Positions 46,572-55,435 of a DNA stretch of 64,000 nucleotides are shown here, piece after piece; position 1 is the stretch's first letter; the number at the start of each line of letters is the position of its first letter. Source of the DNA: Dyella mobilis (GTDB taxonomy: Bacteria; Pseudomonadota; Gammaproteobacteria; Xanthomonadales; Rhodanobacteraceae); the NCBI RefSeq assembly GCF_016904945.1, contig NZ_JADIKF010000040.1:1463806-1527805 (forward strand). Reading direction: 5' to 3'. The notes beneath the pieces were generated by a model. That model ran no database searches and was not told the DNA's origin. It saw only the letters and a program-made list of their open reading frames with translations. The position numbers and the translations under genes are program-made.

Positions 46572-46835
46572 TATCCGATACAGGTAAATGAGTAACCGGT
46601 AATATTATCGAAAGAAATCGCAATCGCACCGTGGATCAAATTAAAAGCCTAAAGGCTTGAGATATTCCCTGAGGGCTCCCCAACGTTTTGCTTGGGTATT
46701 TCCGCAAAAACAGCGGCACTTCCAACTTGATCGAAACCTTCAAAAAGACTCGCCGTCATCCCAGCCTTCGCTGGGATGACGAGCAAAAAACCCGGGGGAG
46801 TCTCGGAGACATTCCCGCCTCTTTTTAAAATCACC
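46572..46835. repeat. AT-rich intergenic DNA with palindromic repeats
   Basis: This stretch separates the amidase gene from the leftward hydrolase gene to its right. It holds an AAGCCT / AGGCTT palindrome (46645-46658) and a perfect 12-bp hairpin CGTCATCCCAGC / GCTGGGATGACG with a 4-nt loop (46754-46781). Downstream of the hydrolase stop (46836) the hairpin is followed on the minus strand by TCTTTTTG, so it may also terminate that transcript. The sequence is a typical repetitive extragenic palindrome. A reading frame across it is an artefact. Confidence 0.6.
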
Positions 46836-47813
46836 TCAGCTCGCCATCACGCCCTGCGCCGCAGCACGCAGAATGATCGCGCGCGCCTGCCGCCCTTCCG
46901 GGGTCGGCATGCCGGCGTAGTTGTGCGGTTGGCCTTGGCGCAGGTGCAGCTCGAAAGGCACGCCCGCCGCCCGTGCCTTTGCGGCGAGGTCGATGCTGTC
47001 GGGATAGAGCAGATCCAGCGTGCCGGCGAAGGCGATCATCGGCGCCAGGCCGTGAAAATCGCCGTTCAATGGGCTGACATAAGGGTGCGCGTGGTCCAGG
47101 TCGTCGGCATACAGGCGTGCCAATTCGGCGATGCCCGGCATGTCCTGCAGCGGATCGGCGGCGGCCAGCGCCACCTGTTCTTCGCGTTCCATCGAGGTAG
47201 TGACCCACGGCGAGATCAACACCAGGCCGTCGGGCTGCGGATAGCCGGTGTCGCGCAACCACTGCGCCGCCGCTACGCCCAATCCGGCACCGGCCGAATT
47301 GCCGATGACGGTAACTTTGGCCGGCGCCACGTCCTGCACGAGCTTGTGCAATAACTCGCCGGTCGCCGGCACCAGTTCCTTCGCCGTGACACGCGGCATC
47401 AACGGGTAAATGGGCACGACGCAACGGACGCGTGCATGGCGCGTCAAGTCGGCGATAAAACGCCAATGGCCGCGAACGATCTCGTTGATAAATCCGCCAC
47501 CGTGCAAAAACAACACGTAACGCCCGGTGTCCTCGCCGCTCGCGCAGGTGCTGGTGTAGACCGGCCATCCGGCCACGTCCTTCAAGGTGACGCGGATATC
47601 GCGACCCAGCTCGCCAGGCCCGTAAGGTGCCGGGCGCAGTACCCGTTTGCGTACGTGCGCCTGCACCGCAGCCGCGGACGCCATGCCTTTCTTGATCGGG
47701 AGCAGCCGCAGGGCCGCGTTGAGCCACTGGCTCTGCCAGCTCGGCTTCGCTTCGATCACGGAATCCACGCGCGCGGCGGCATCGAGCCGCTGCGACAGGT
47801 TGCTCACGTTCAT
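46836..47813 (-). CDS. alpha/beta hydrolase, hormone-sensitive-lipase-like
   Basis: A 325-residue esterase-type enzyme. The oxyanion motif HGGGF, nucleophile elbow GNSAGAG and the C-terminal acidic (LDLLYPDS) and His (QPHNYAG) positions match the hormone-sensitive-lipase (EstA/class IV esterase) family. The substrate is unknown. I chose the ATG at 47813, preceded by AGGA; the in-frame GTG at 47819 is the alternative. It is divergent from a TetR regulator with a shared palindrome, so it is probably its target. Confidence 0.88.
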   Translation of the reverse strand: MNVSNLSQRLDAAARVDSVIEAKPSWQSQWLNAALRLLPIKKGMASAAAVQAHVRKRVLRPAPYGPGELGRDIRVTLKDVAGWPVYTSTCASGEDTGRYVLFLHGGGFINEIVRGHWRFIADLTRHARVRCVVPIYPLMPRVTAKELVPATGELLHKLVQDVAPAKVTVIGNSAGAGLGVAAAQWLRDTGYPQPDGLVLISPWVTTSMEREEQVALAAADPLQDMPGIAELARLYADDLDHAHPYVSPLNGDFHGLAPMIAFAGTLDLLYPDSIDLAAKARAAGVPFELHLRQGQPHNYAGMPTPEGRQARAIILRAAAQGVMAS

Positions 47814-47879
47814 GGCCACGTCCTGCCTGGGGAATGGGCTGCTTTCACGGCGTTGCTTTCTCGCCGCCCGACAGGCATA

Positions 47880-47916
47880 GAATGCGAGCTATAGCTCTTA
47901 TTTTCTACTCGCATTC
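47880..47916. promoter_or_regulatory. palindromic operator between the hydrolase and tetR-type gene
   Basis: Perfect 9-bp inverted repeats GAATGCGAG (47880-47888) and CTCGCATTC (47908-47916) flank 19 bp that includes the palindrome AGCTATAGCT (47887-47896). It lies in the 115-bp divergent gap and reaches to 12 nt before the TetR start. TetR dimers typically bind such sites, so it probably mediates autorepression and control of the hydrolase. Confidence 0.55.
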
Positions 47917-47928
47917 GGGGTGCCGGAA

Positions 47929-48558
47929 ATGGCGCGAAAACCGCTTACAAAACCCAGGAAATACGCGACCCAAGAGCGCTCGCGCGCAACCGTCGATGCA
48001 CTGGTGGCGGCAACCGCTCGCATTCTGGTCAAAGAGGGTTACGACAAAGCCAGCACCAATCGGATCGCCGAAACGGCCGGCGTGAGCATCGGTTCGCTTT
48101 ATCAATATTTCCCCAGCAAAGAGGCCCTGGTCGCTGCCGTTGTCGAACGGCACAACGAGGACATCATGGAGGTGGTGCACGCGGTGCTGCAGGAAACCGC
48201 CTCGCTGCCGATCGGGCTGGCGGTGCGCCAGCTCGTCACCGCGGCGATCGAGGCGCATCGGGTCGATCCGAAGCTGCATCGCGTGCTGGCCGAGCAGATT
48301 CCGCGTACGGGAAAACTTGAAACCATCGACACGCACGGCCGGCAGATCCATGCGCTATTCCTGGCTTATCTCCAAGCCCACAAGCACGAATTGCGCGTGC
48401 CCGATGTGTCGCTGGCGGCGTTTGTCTGCGTCACTTCGATCGAGGCGCTGACACACAACGCGGTGTTGCATCACCCCGAGATGCTCACCGACAAAGCGAC
48501 CAAGACGCTGATCGACGAGGCCTCGCGCCTGGTGATCGGCTATCTGCAAGCACCATGA
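47929..48558 (+). CDS. TetR-family transcriptional regulator
   Basis: A 209-residue repressor-type protein. The N-terminal helix-turn-helix is KEGYDKASTNRIAETAGVSIGSLYQYFPSKEAL (about residues 35-70), followed by a helical ligand-binding domain. The ligand is unknown. I chose the ATG at 47929; a GTG at 47920 would add three residues. It is divergent from an alpha/beta hydrolase, with an inverted repeat in between that is likely its operator. Confidence 0.92.
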   Translation: MARKPLTKPRKYATQERSRATVDALVAATARILVKEGYDKASTNRIAETAGVSIGSLYQYFPSKEALVAAVVERHNEDIMEVVHAVLQETASLPIGLAVRQLVTAAIEAHRVDPKLHRVLAEQIPRTGKLETIDTHGRQIHALFLAYLQAHKHELRVPDVSLAAFVCVTSIEALTHNAVLHHPEMLTDKATKTLIDEASRLVIGYLQAP

Positions 48559-48665
48559 CACCGAATGGCTACCTCGCGTACGCACGAGCACGGTGCGTTC
48601 GCCTAAAGTGCGGCACACCTTCCTCCAGGCGGCGTGCCGCGGTGGCGATCACACGGCAGACGCGT

Positions 48666-49004
48666 TTATCCGTCCGCTCCGGGATGGAGCGTCCCGGCGT
48701 ACTGGCGCAGATAGAAGAGCGCAGCGTGCAGGCCGCTGGCTTCCGACGGAATCAGCGGCCAGGGACTCACCGAATCGTGCTCGCGCTGAATACGGGCACG
48801 CTTGCAGGCTTGGCTGTATTCCAGCAAACCTTCAATGGTGCCCATGGCGAGCAGCACGCCGGCCACGCGCATGCTGTCGGTAAGCCGCTTTTGCTGCGCC
48901 TGGCTCAAGGGATAGAGCTGCACGCGGGAGAACGGGACAGAATCAGAAATGGGTTCGTTGCGAACCGAGGGGCACTCGCGTGCCGTATGATCCGTGATAG
49001 CCAT
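48666..49004 (-). CDS. small protein, possibly XAC0095-like
   Basis: A 112-residue protein with no catalytic motifs visible. The central stretch LYPLSQAQQKRLTDSMRVAGVLLAMG resembles the short XAC0095-like proteins common in Xanthomonads, but the match is weak and the name is tentative. AAGG lies 9 nt before the ATG at 49004. Reading frames on the other strand over the same DNA look less protein-like. Function is unknown. Confidence 0.5.
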   Translation of the reverse strand: MAITDHTARECPSVRNEPISDSVPFSRVQLYPLSQAQQKRLTDSMRVAGVLLAMGTIEGLLEYSQACKRARIQREHDSVSPWPLIPSEASGLHAALFYLRQYAGTLHPGADG

Positions 49005-49258
49005 GATCAACATCCTTAGACGTGTTGGTTTTGGTTAGCGGGTCGGATGGGTTGCCGCCCATTCGATCCGCGACTTCACTGCATTGCTGCAATGGTCATC
49101 GACGCAACCCGGTTTGGAGACCGCGCCGATGACATGCCGACGGTATCAAAAAGCCGACCCGGCAGTCGCGTAGGTGTTCGCTGGTTTTGTTGTGCGCGTG
49201 AGTTACGCGCCATTTGATTGGTACGAAGCACCCTGATCCCTGGTAACGGAGCCGCATC

Positions 49259-49945
49259 ATGCACGTGGACATACCCAAGCTTCCGATGGATTCGTTCAAG
49301 GACCTCGCCAAGCACTATCTGATGATCGTGCTGGGCATTCTTACCGCGCTGGGGCTGGAGGCGTGGATTGAACACGCACATCACGTGTCGGCGGCGGCTG
49401 ACGCCAGCGCGCAGTTCGACCAGCAATTGCGCGTGAACCTGGACAACATCCGCCGCTCGATCCAGCGCAATACGGCAACGATGCAGAAGCTCGACAGTCT
49501 CGATGCGATGGTGACGGCCGATCTGCAGAAGGGTGTGCCCAGCGCGCAGATCAATCAACAGCTGCGCGCCCGCCGCGACGACTTCAAGATCGACATTCAA
49601 ACGCCGGACACGCCGGTAAGCGCGTGGGATGTCGCCGTGGCCAACCAGTCGGTGTCGTGGATCGCACCGAGCAAATTGAGCGCGTATTCCACTGCCTACG
49701 CCGATATTCGCGCCATCGGGCAGTGGCGGCAGCACGGCGCGTTTCTGATGTTGGACTTGCCGCAGACGATGAATGTGATCACCGATATGAGCAAGGGCCA
49801 GGATGTCGATCCGATGCAGTTCCTGCGCGTGTTGGCACAATTGCGCGGCACGCTGCATTCGGCCGACAGCAATCTGGTGTCGGTGCAGGAAGATTTGCTG
49901 GCGGCGCTGCCGGATCAGGGGAAGAGTGGCGCGCAGGGGCAGTAG
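49259..49945 (+). CDS. single-pass membrane-anchored protein (paralog B)
   Basis: A 228-residue paralog of the protein at 44859-45554. They share the membrane segment (YLMIVLGILTALGLEAWI), the following EHAHH and the AWDVAVANQSVSWI motif, with different helical middle parts. No known family. It stands alone between a small leftward gene and a bidirectional terminator. An ATG with GGAGCCGCATC upstream marks the start at 49259. Confidence 0.75.
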   Translation: MHVDIPKLPMDSFKDLAKHYLMIVLGILTALGLEAWIEHAHHVSAAADASAQFDQQLRVNLDNIRRSIQRNTATMQKLDSLDAMVTADLQKGVPSAQINQQLRARRDDFKIDIQTPDTPVSAWDVAVANQSVSWIAPSKLSAYSTAYADIRAIGQWRQHGAFLMLDLPQTMNVITDMSKGQDVDPMQFLRVLAQLRGTLHSADSNLVSVQEDLLAALPDQGKSGAQGQ

Positions 49946-50023
49946 GTGCGATGACAAGCTGCTCCCTCTCCCCGAAGGAGAGAGGGGACGGTCCATCGCT
50001 TGAGCCAGCGTTTTCGCAGACAC

Positions 50024-50057
50024 AAAAAAAAGAGCCCGGATAACCGGGCTCTTTTTT
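50024..50057. terminator. bidirectional Rho-independent terminator
   Basis: A-run, 9-bp stem AGAGCCCGG / CCGGGCTCT with an ATAA loop, then a six-T run. It works in both directions: for paralog B from the left and for the lpdA-containing operon from the right. Confidence 0.9.
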
Positions 50058-50075
50058 CATGCATAACACGAAGCC

Positions 50076-51863
50076 TTACTTCTTCTTCGGCATGTACAAG
50101 TCGGTGATGGTGCCTTCGTAAGCTTCCGCCGCCATGCCCACCGATTCGCTCAAGGTCGGATGCGGGTGGATGGTGAGGCCGATATCGGCCGCTTCGGCGC
50201 CCATCTCGATCGCCAGCGCGACTTCCGAAATCAAATCGCCGGCGTGCGGACCGACGATGGCGCCGCCGACTACGCGATGGGTTTCTTCGTCGAACAGCAG
50301 TTTGGTGAAGCCTTCGGTGCGGTCGATACCGATGGCGCGGCCGCTGGCCACCCAGGGGAATTTGCCTACACCGATCTTCAGGCCCTTTTCTTTCGCTTCG
50401 CGCTCGGTGACGCCGACCCAGGCGATTTCCGGATCGGTGTAGGCCACCGACGGAATCACGCGTGCATCGAAATGGCTCTTCTGGCCGGCCACCACTTCCG
50501 CCGCCACCTTGGCTTCGTGGGTGGCCTTGTGCGCCAGCATGGGCTGGCCGACCAGATCGCCGATGGCGAAGATGTGCGACACGTTGGTGCGCATCTGCGT
50601 ATCGACGTTGATGAAGCCGCGCTCGGTGACGGCCACGCCGGCCTTGTCGGCGCCGACCTTGTTGCCGTTGGGCGAGCGGCCCACCGATACCAGTACGCGA
50701 TCGAACACGCTGGTTTCGGGAATGCTCTCGCCTTCGTAGCTGACCTCGATGCCTTTCTTGGTGGCCTTGGCGTCCACCACCTTGGTCTTCAGGTGCACGC
50801 CCTTGAGCTTGCCGCCCAGGCGCTTGGCCAACGGCTTGATCAGGTCGGCATCGGCGCCGGGGATGATCTGGTCCATGAACTCGACCACGGTCACTTCGCT
50901 GCCGAGCGCGGAGTACACGGTGGCCATTTCCAGGCCGATGATGCCGCCGCCCACTACCAGCAGCTTGGCGGGAACGTCTTTGAGTTCCAGCGCGCCGGTG
51001 GAGTCGACGATGCGGTCGTCATCCCACGGGAATGCAGGCAGCTTCACCGACTGCGAACCGGCCGCGATGATGGCGTATTCGAAGCGCAGCAGCTTCTTGC
51101 CGTCGGCGGTATCGATTTCCATTTCGTTGGGCGACACGAAGTTGCCCACGCCCTGCACGGTGCGCACCTTGCGCTGCTTGGCCATGCCGGCCAGGCCACC
51201 GGTGAGCTGGCCGACCACCTTGGTCTTGAAGCCGCGCAGCTTGTCGATGTCGATCTTGGGCTTGCCGAAGCTGACGCCGTGCGCAGCCATGGCTTCGGCT
51301 TCGTCGATCACCGCAGCGGCATGCAGCAATGCCTTGGACGGAATGCAGCCGACGTTGAGGCAGACGCCGCCGAGGGCGGCATAACGTTCCACCAGCACGG
51401 TGTCGACGCCCAGGTCGGCAGCGCGAAAGGCGGCGGTATAGCCACCCGGACCGGAGCCGAGCACCACGAGCTTGCACTCGATGTCGGCCTTGCGACCGGT
51501 ACCACCGGCCGCCTGCGGCGCAGGTGCAGCGGCAGCTTTGGCCGGAGCAGGAGCGGGCGCAGCAGGAGCTGGCGCCGGTGCGGGCGCCGCAGCCTTCGGG
51601 GCTTCGGCCGCAGCGGCAGCGCCTTCGGCTTCGATCACCGCAATGACCGCACCCTCGGAAACCTCATCGCCCACCTTGAGCTTGAGTTCCTTGATCACGC
51701 CGGCGGCGCTGGAGGGAATCTCCATCGTCGCCTTGTCCGATTCCAGCGTGATCAGGCTTTGTTCTTTGGCAACGGTGTCGCCGACTTTCACCATCACCTC
51801 GATCACCGGCACGTTATCGTGACCGCCGATGTCGGGGACTTTCACTTCGATCGTATTGGCCAT
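50076..51863 (-). CDS. lpdA: dihydrolipoyl dehydrogenase (E3) with N-terminal lipoyl domain
   Basis: Re-oxidises dihydrolipoamide in the pyruvate dehydrogenase complex using FAD and NAD+. It is 595 residues, longer than plain E3 (about 475), because residues 1-80 form a lipoyl domain with ESDKATMEIPSS (lipoylated Lys) and an Ala/Pro-rich linker. The E3 core has the FAD-binding GSGPGGYTAAFRAADLG, the redox pair in GGVCLNVGCIPSK and a C-terminal HPHPTLSE. It starts 13 nt after aceF. The lipoyl-domain extension also occurs in some other E3 proteins of this lineage. Confidence 0.95.
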   Translation of the reverse strand: MANTIEVKVPDIGGHDNVPVIEVMVKVGDTVAKEQSLITLESDKATMEIPSSAAGVIKELKLKVGDEVSEGAVIAVIEAEGAAAAAEAPKAAAPAPAPAPAAPAPAPAKAAAAPAPQAAGGTGRKADIECKLVVLGSGPGGYTAAFRAADLGVDTVLVERYAALGGVCLNVGCIPSKALLHAAAVIDEAEAMAAHGVSFGKPKIDIDKLRGFKTKVVGQLTGGLAGMAKQRKVRTVQGVGNFVSPNEMEIDTADGKKLLRFEYAIIAAGSQSVKLPAFPWDDDRIVDSTGALELKDVPAKLLVVGGGIIGLEMATVYSALGSEVTVVEFMDQIIPGADADLIKPLAKRLGGKLKGVHLKTKVVDAKATKKGIEVSYEGESIPETSVFDRVLVSVGRSPNGNKVGADKAGVAVTERGFINVDTQMRTNVSHIFAIGDLVGQPMLAHKATHEAKVAAEVVAGQKSHFDARVIPSVAYTDPEIAWVGVTEREAKEKGLKIGVGKFPWVASGRAIGIDRTEGFTKLLFDEETHRVVGGAIVGPHAGDLISEVALAIEMGAEAADIGLTIHPHPTLSESVGMAAEAYEGTITDLYMPKKK

Positions 51864-51876
51864 GATCGTCTCCCCG

Positions 51877-53250
51877 TCAGAGCAGCAGGCGGCGGATGTC
51901 GCCGAGCTGGGTGGCGAGGAAGGAGGCGAAGCGCGCGGCGAGCGCGCCGTCGATCACGCGGTGGTCGTAGCTGAGCGACAGCGGCAGGATCAGGCGCGGC
52001 GCGAATTCCTTGCCGTTCCACACCGGTTTGGTCTGGGCCTTGGAGACGCCGAGGATGGCCACTTCCGGCGCGTTGACGATCGGCGTGAACGCGGTGCCGC
52101 CGATGCCGCCGAGCGAGGAAATGGAGAAGCAGCCGCCGGACATGTCGTTCGGGCCGAGCTTCTTGTCGCGCGCCTTCTTGGAAATTTCGCCCAGTTCCAC
52201 GGCGAGATCCAGCAGGCCCTTCTTGTCGCAGTCGCGGATCACCGGCACGACCAGGCCGTCAGGCGTGTCCACCGCGATGCCGACGTGGAAGTATTTCTTG
52301 AGGATCAGCTTCTCGCCGCTCTCGTCGAGCGACGCGTTGAAGGTGGGGAATTTCTTCAGTGCCGCGACCACCGCCTTGATCTGGAACACCAGCGGGGTGA
52401 TCTTCAGATCCTTGTTCTCTTCGCCGAGCTTCTTGCGGAAGGCTTCCAGCTCGGTGATGTCGGCATCTTCGTGCTGGGTGACGTGCGGGATCATCGCCCA
52501 GTTGCGCGCGAGGTTGGCGCCGGAAATCTTCTGGATGCGCGACAGCGGCTTTTCTTCGATCTCGCCGAACTTGGTGAAATCGACCTTCGGCCACGGCAGC
52601 AGGTTGAGGCCGCCGACCGAAGCGCTCCCGCCGGAAACCGGGCGGGCGCCGGAAGCCAGCGCATGCTTGACGTAGGCGGCGACGTCTTCACGCACGATGC
52701 GGCCGCTGCGGCCGCTGCCCTTCACCTGCTGGATGTCCACGCCCAGCTCGCGCGCAAAGGCGCGGATGGCCGGCGTGGCGTAGGGGGCATCGCCCGGCAT
52801 GACCAGCTTGGCGTCGAACGGGGGGCGGGCCTGGGGCGCCACGTCACCCTCGGGCGCATTGCCGGGGAGCACGCTGCGGCCGCCCAGCGGGGCGGGTTCT
52901 TCCTTGACCTCGGGAGCCGCCGAAGCGGGAGCGGGAGCGGGAGCTGGCGCGGGGGCCGGAGCCGGCGCTTCGGCCTTGGCCGGGGCGGGGGCTGGCGCGG
53001 CGGCGGCACCGCTGGCTTCGATGATCGCGATCAGGGCGCCTTCGGAAACTTCGTCGCCCACCTTCAGTTTCAGTTCCTTGACCACGCCGGCAAACGGTGC
53101 CGGCACTTCCATCGTTGCCTTGTCCGACTCCAGGGTGATCAGGCTTTGATCCTTCTCAACCGTGTCACCGGGCTTGACCAGAACTTCGATGACGGGGACA
53201 TCCGCGTGTCCGCCGATATCAGGAACGCGGGCTTCTTTAAGGTCGGCCAT
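51877..53250 (-). CDS. aceF: pyruvate dehydrogenase E2, dihydrolipoyl acetyltransferase
   Basis: Core of the pyruvate dehydrogenase complex, transferring acetyl groups to CoA. The 457-residue product has one lipoyl domain (lipoylated Lys in ESDKATMEVPA), an Ala/Pro-rich linker, a peripheral subunit-binding domain (AIRAFARELGVD near residue 150) and the catalytic domain with SLSYDHRVIDGA (active-site His). It lies immediately upstream of lpdA. The E1 gene (aceE) is not adjacent, unlike many gammaproteobacteria, but is likely elsewhere on the chromosome. Confidence 0.95.
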   Translation of the reverse strand: MADLKEARVPDIGGHADVPVIEVLVKPGDTVEKDQSLITLESDKATMEVPAPFAGVVKELKLKVGDEVSEGALIAIIEASGAAAAPAPAPAKAEAPAPAPAPAPAPAPASAAPEVKEEPAPLGGRSVLPGNAPEGDVAPQARPPFDAKLVMPGDAPYATPAIRAFARELGVDIQQVKGSGRSGRIVREDVAAYVKHALASGARPVSGGSASVGGLNLLPWPKVDFTKFGEIEEKPLSRIQKISGANLARNWAMIPHVTQHEDADITELEAFRKKLGEENKDLKITPLVFQIKAVVAALKKFPTFNASLDESGEKLILKKYFHVGIAVDTPDGLVVPVIRDCDKKGLLDLAVELGEISKKARDKKLGPNDMSGGCFSISSLGGIGGTAFTPIVNAPEVAILGVSKAQTKPVWNGKEFAPRLILPLSLSYDHRVIDGALAARFASFLATQLGDIRRLLL

Positions 53251-53397
53251 GATTTCTCCTGCAGAGCGAGGGCGGCCACGCTGGGGAAGGCGGAGGTGGC
53301 CGCAAGGCTTCCATCATAGCAACCGACACCCGCTACGGACATGCCGAATCAGCCTTAGACGGCCATGCGCATACGTATGCGAAAGGCTTCGCCCGGC

Positions 53398-54234
53398 TCA
53401 GCCGCCCGCAGCCGGGGCGTTGACGATGCGCACATCACGCTGGGGAAACGGAATGCTGATGTTTTCGGCATCAAACTGTTCCTTTACCGCGCGCAGCAGA
53501 TCGGTCTGCGCCGGCCAGAAATCGGCATTGGCGGTATGCCCGCGCAGCAGCAAGTTGACCGAGCTGTCGCCGAGGCTGTCGGTCCAGACCGTCGGCGCCG
53601 GATCTTGCAGAATGCGCGGATCGGCCTGGAACAGGCGCTGCACCACGGCGATCGCCTTGCCGATGTCGTCGCCATAGCCGATGCCCACGCGCAACTCGAA
53701 GCGACGCGTGCCGCGTCGGCTGAAATTGATGATGGCATCCGCGCCGATCTTCGCATTGGGCACCACCGCTTCGCGGTTGTCCGCCAACACCAGCTGGGTG
53801 TGCATCAGGTTGATGCCTTCCACGGTGCCGTCGACGCCGCCGGCATGAATGAAATCGCCGACCTTGAACGGGCGGAACACGATCAGCAACACGCCCCAGG
53901 CCAGATTGCTCAGCGAACCCTGCAAGGCCAGGCCGATGGCCAGGCCGCCCGCACCGAGCGCTGCGAGCAAGGGCGCACTGGGAACACCGGCGGTCTGCAA
54001 GGCCATCACGATCAGCACGGCAATCAGCACACCGTAGACCAGGTTGCGCAGAAAGCCGCTCAAGGTCGGGTCGAACGATGCGCGGCCCATCGCACGCTGC
54101 AGGAAATTCGCCAGCCGCGCGGCGAGCCAGCCGCCGATCAGCAGAAGCAGCAAGGCTTCCAGCAGCGCCGGGCCGAAGGTGTGCACGAGTGAGGAAAGAT
54201 CGTCGAGGGAGATCTGCAGCAGATGCTCGAACAT
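53398..54234 (-). CDS. mscS: small-conductance mechanosensitive channel MscS
   Basis: Releases ions during hypo-osmotic shock. The 278-residue product has three N-terminal helices; the pore-lining helix contains ALGAGGLAIGLALQGSLSNLAWG, the Gly/Ala-rich MscS signature. The cytoplasmic beta and alpha/beta domains follow (RPFKVGDFIHAGGVDGTVEGI). Length and motif agree with E. coli MscS (286 residues). It is separate from the DUF2884 gene upstream, which has its own terminator in the gap. Confidence 0.93.
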   Translation of the reverse strand: MFEHLLQISLDDLSSLVHTFGPALLEALLLLLIGGWLAARLANFLQRAMGRASFDPTLSGFLRNLVYGVLIAVLIVMALQTAGVPSAPLLAALGAGGLAIGLALQGSLSNLAWGVLLIVFRPFKVGDFIHAGGVDGTVEGINLMHTQLVLADNREAVVPNAKIGADAIINFSRRGTRRFELRVGIGYGDDIGKAIAVVQRLFQADPRILQDPAPTVWTDSLGDSSVNLLLRGHTANADFWPAQTDLLRAVKEQFDAENISIPFPQRDVRIVNAPAAGG

Positions 54235-54336
54235 GGCGTGGTCCCGGGCAAAACTGCCAAGAGCCTAGCAGCCGCAGGATCGGGACGCATGGGCGAAAGC
54301 CACGAAAAAAAGCTTCGCGACGCGCATTTTCCACAT

Positions 54337-54367
54337 AAAAAAAGTGCCCGGGAGGGAATCCGGGCAC
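54337..54367 (-). terminator. Rho-independent terminator of the DUF2884 gene
   Basis: Minus-strand hairpin GTGCCCGG / CCGGGCAC with an 8-nt loop followed by seven T, 40 nt downstream of the DUF2884 stop. It separates that gene from mscS. Confidence 0.85.
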
Positions 54368-54406
54368 GTGACTGTCCCATGCCGGGGAAGCATGGTGCCG
54401 GTGGGG

Positions 54407-55213
54407 TTACCGCTGGGCGTATTGGCTCGCCTTGTTGGAAACGTCCTTGTCAGGTGCAAGCAGCTGCAGGCGTTCGCCGCCGTCGAGACGGAAATCGAAT
54501 TGCCGCTGCAATTGTTCGAGTGAAGCCAGGCGCGGGCATAGGCCTTGCGCGCGTTGGCCCAGTTTTTCGGCGGGCTCGTCGATGGCCTTGTCGAGGGTGC
54601 CGTCCAGCGCATTGGCGCGTGCCTGAAGCGACGCCAGCCGGTTGGCATCGCCGCTGAGCGCGTCGCTTACCGCATTGCCGGTGACGCGGCCGACCAGCTC
54701 GGCGATGGTCTTTTGCATGTTGTCGTTGAATATCTCTCCGGCATCGCCGGCCTTCCAGGTGCCGCGACCCAGGGTATCGTCGACTTGCTGCACGGCTTCT
54801 TCGTGCCGGTCGCGCAGGGACTGCAGCATTTCGCTGCGATCATCGCCGTTGTCGTCCAAAGTGGCGGCGACGGTGGTCAGGGCCGCGTAGCCCAGGTCCA
54901 GCCCATCGCGTGCAATGCCGGCCATCATCGGCACCAGGTCGCGCACTTGTTGTTCGTACTGGCGCAGGCGCACGACGTCGTCGCGCGACACGGCCACTGT
55001 GCGGCCATCCAGGCGCAGTTGTCCGTCGTGCATGAAGATGCTGCGCGGATGATCGCTGTCGCGGGTAAACATCAGCCCGTCGGACTGGATCTGGATGTCG
55101 TAGTCGCTGCTGTAGTTGCACTGCAGGTGAAAGTCGTGCACGCCGGTGGCCTGGGCGCTGCCCACGACGGCCAGCGCAAGCATCGGTACGAGACAAAGGA
55201 CGTGGTGGCGCAT
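54407..55213 (-). CDS. exported DUF2884-like protein (copy 1)
   Basis: A 268-residue periplasmic protein with a signal peptide (VLCLVPMLALAVVGSAQA). It begins with a beta-rich region containing Cys32 (LQCNYSSDYDIQI) and GQLRLDGRTVAVSRDD, then a helical part with a conserved late CPRLASLEQLQRQF. This resembles the DUF2884/YggN family of unknown function. The GGGGAGATGTC before the ATG supports the start. A related copy lies at 59645-60397. Confidence 0.78.
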   Translation of the reverse strand: MRHHVLCLVPMLALAVVGSAQATGVHDFHLQCNYSSDYDIQIQSDGLMFTRDSDHPRSIFMHDGQLRLDGRTVAVSRDDVVRLRQYEQQVRDLVPMMAGIARDGLDLGYAALTTVAATLDDNGDDRSEMLQSLRDRHEEAVQQVDDTLGRGTWKAGDAGEIFNDNMQKTIAELVGRVTGNAVSDALSGDANRLASLQARANALDGTLDKAIDEPAEKLGQRAQGLCPRLASLEQLQRQFDFRLDGGERLQLLAPDKDVSNKASQYAQR

Positions 55214-55435
55214 GACATCTCCCCTCCCTAGAGCCTGGATCGGACTGTTCGTTACGAGCTTGGATGCCAGCCGATGCCCATAGGGTTTAACGGCACGACC
55301 CTGTCCGGCATGGCCCGTACGTCATCCCGTGCCATCGGTCATAGCCGCGCCGTTTCAGCGATGGCGCAGCGCACATAGGCAAACGATCCGGCGCGCGATA
55401 AGTTCCCCGTGGAGATGTGCCCAGGGGCAATGTGC

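Noticed and set aside
46649..46834. Small leftward reading frame containing VIPAKAGMTA
   Set aside because: It is a translation of the palindromic CGTCATCCCAGC repeat, a common artefact with no ribosome site.
48555..49019. Rightward frame over the small gene at 48666-49004
   Set aside because: No ribosome site or motif; the leftward frame has an AAGG leader and a more protein-like composition.
50160..51974. Long reading frame of 604 codons on the + strand opposite lpdA
   Set aside because: It mirrors the high-GC codon pattern of lpdA, is rich in His/Gly/Asp and has no domain. The lpdA frame has complete motifs.
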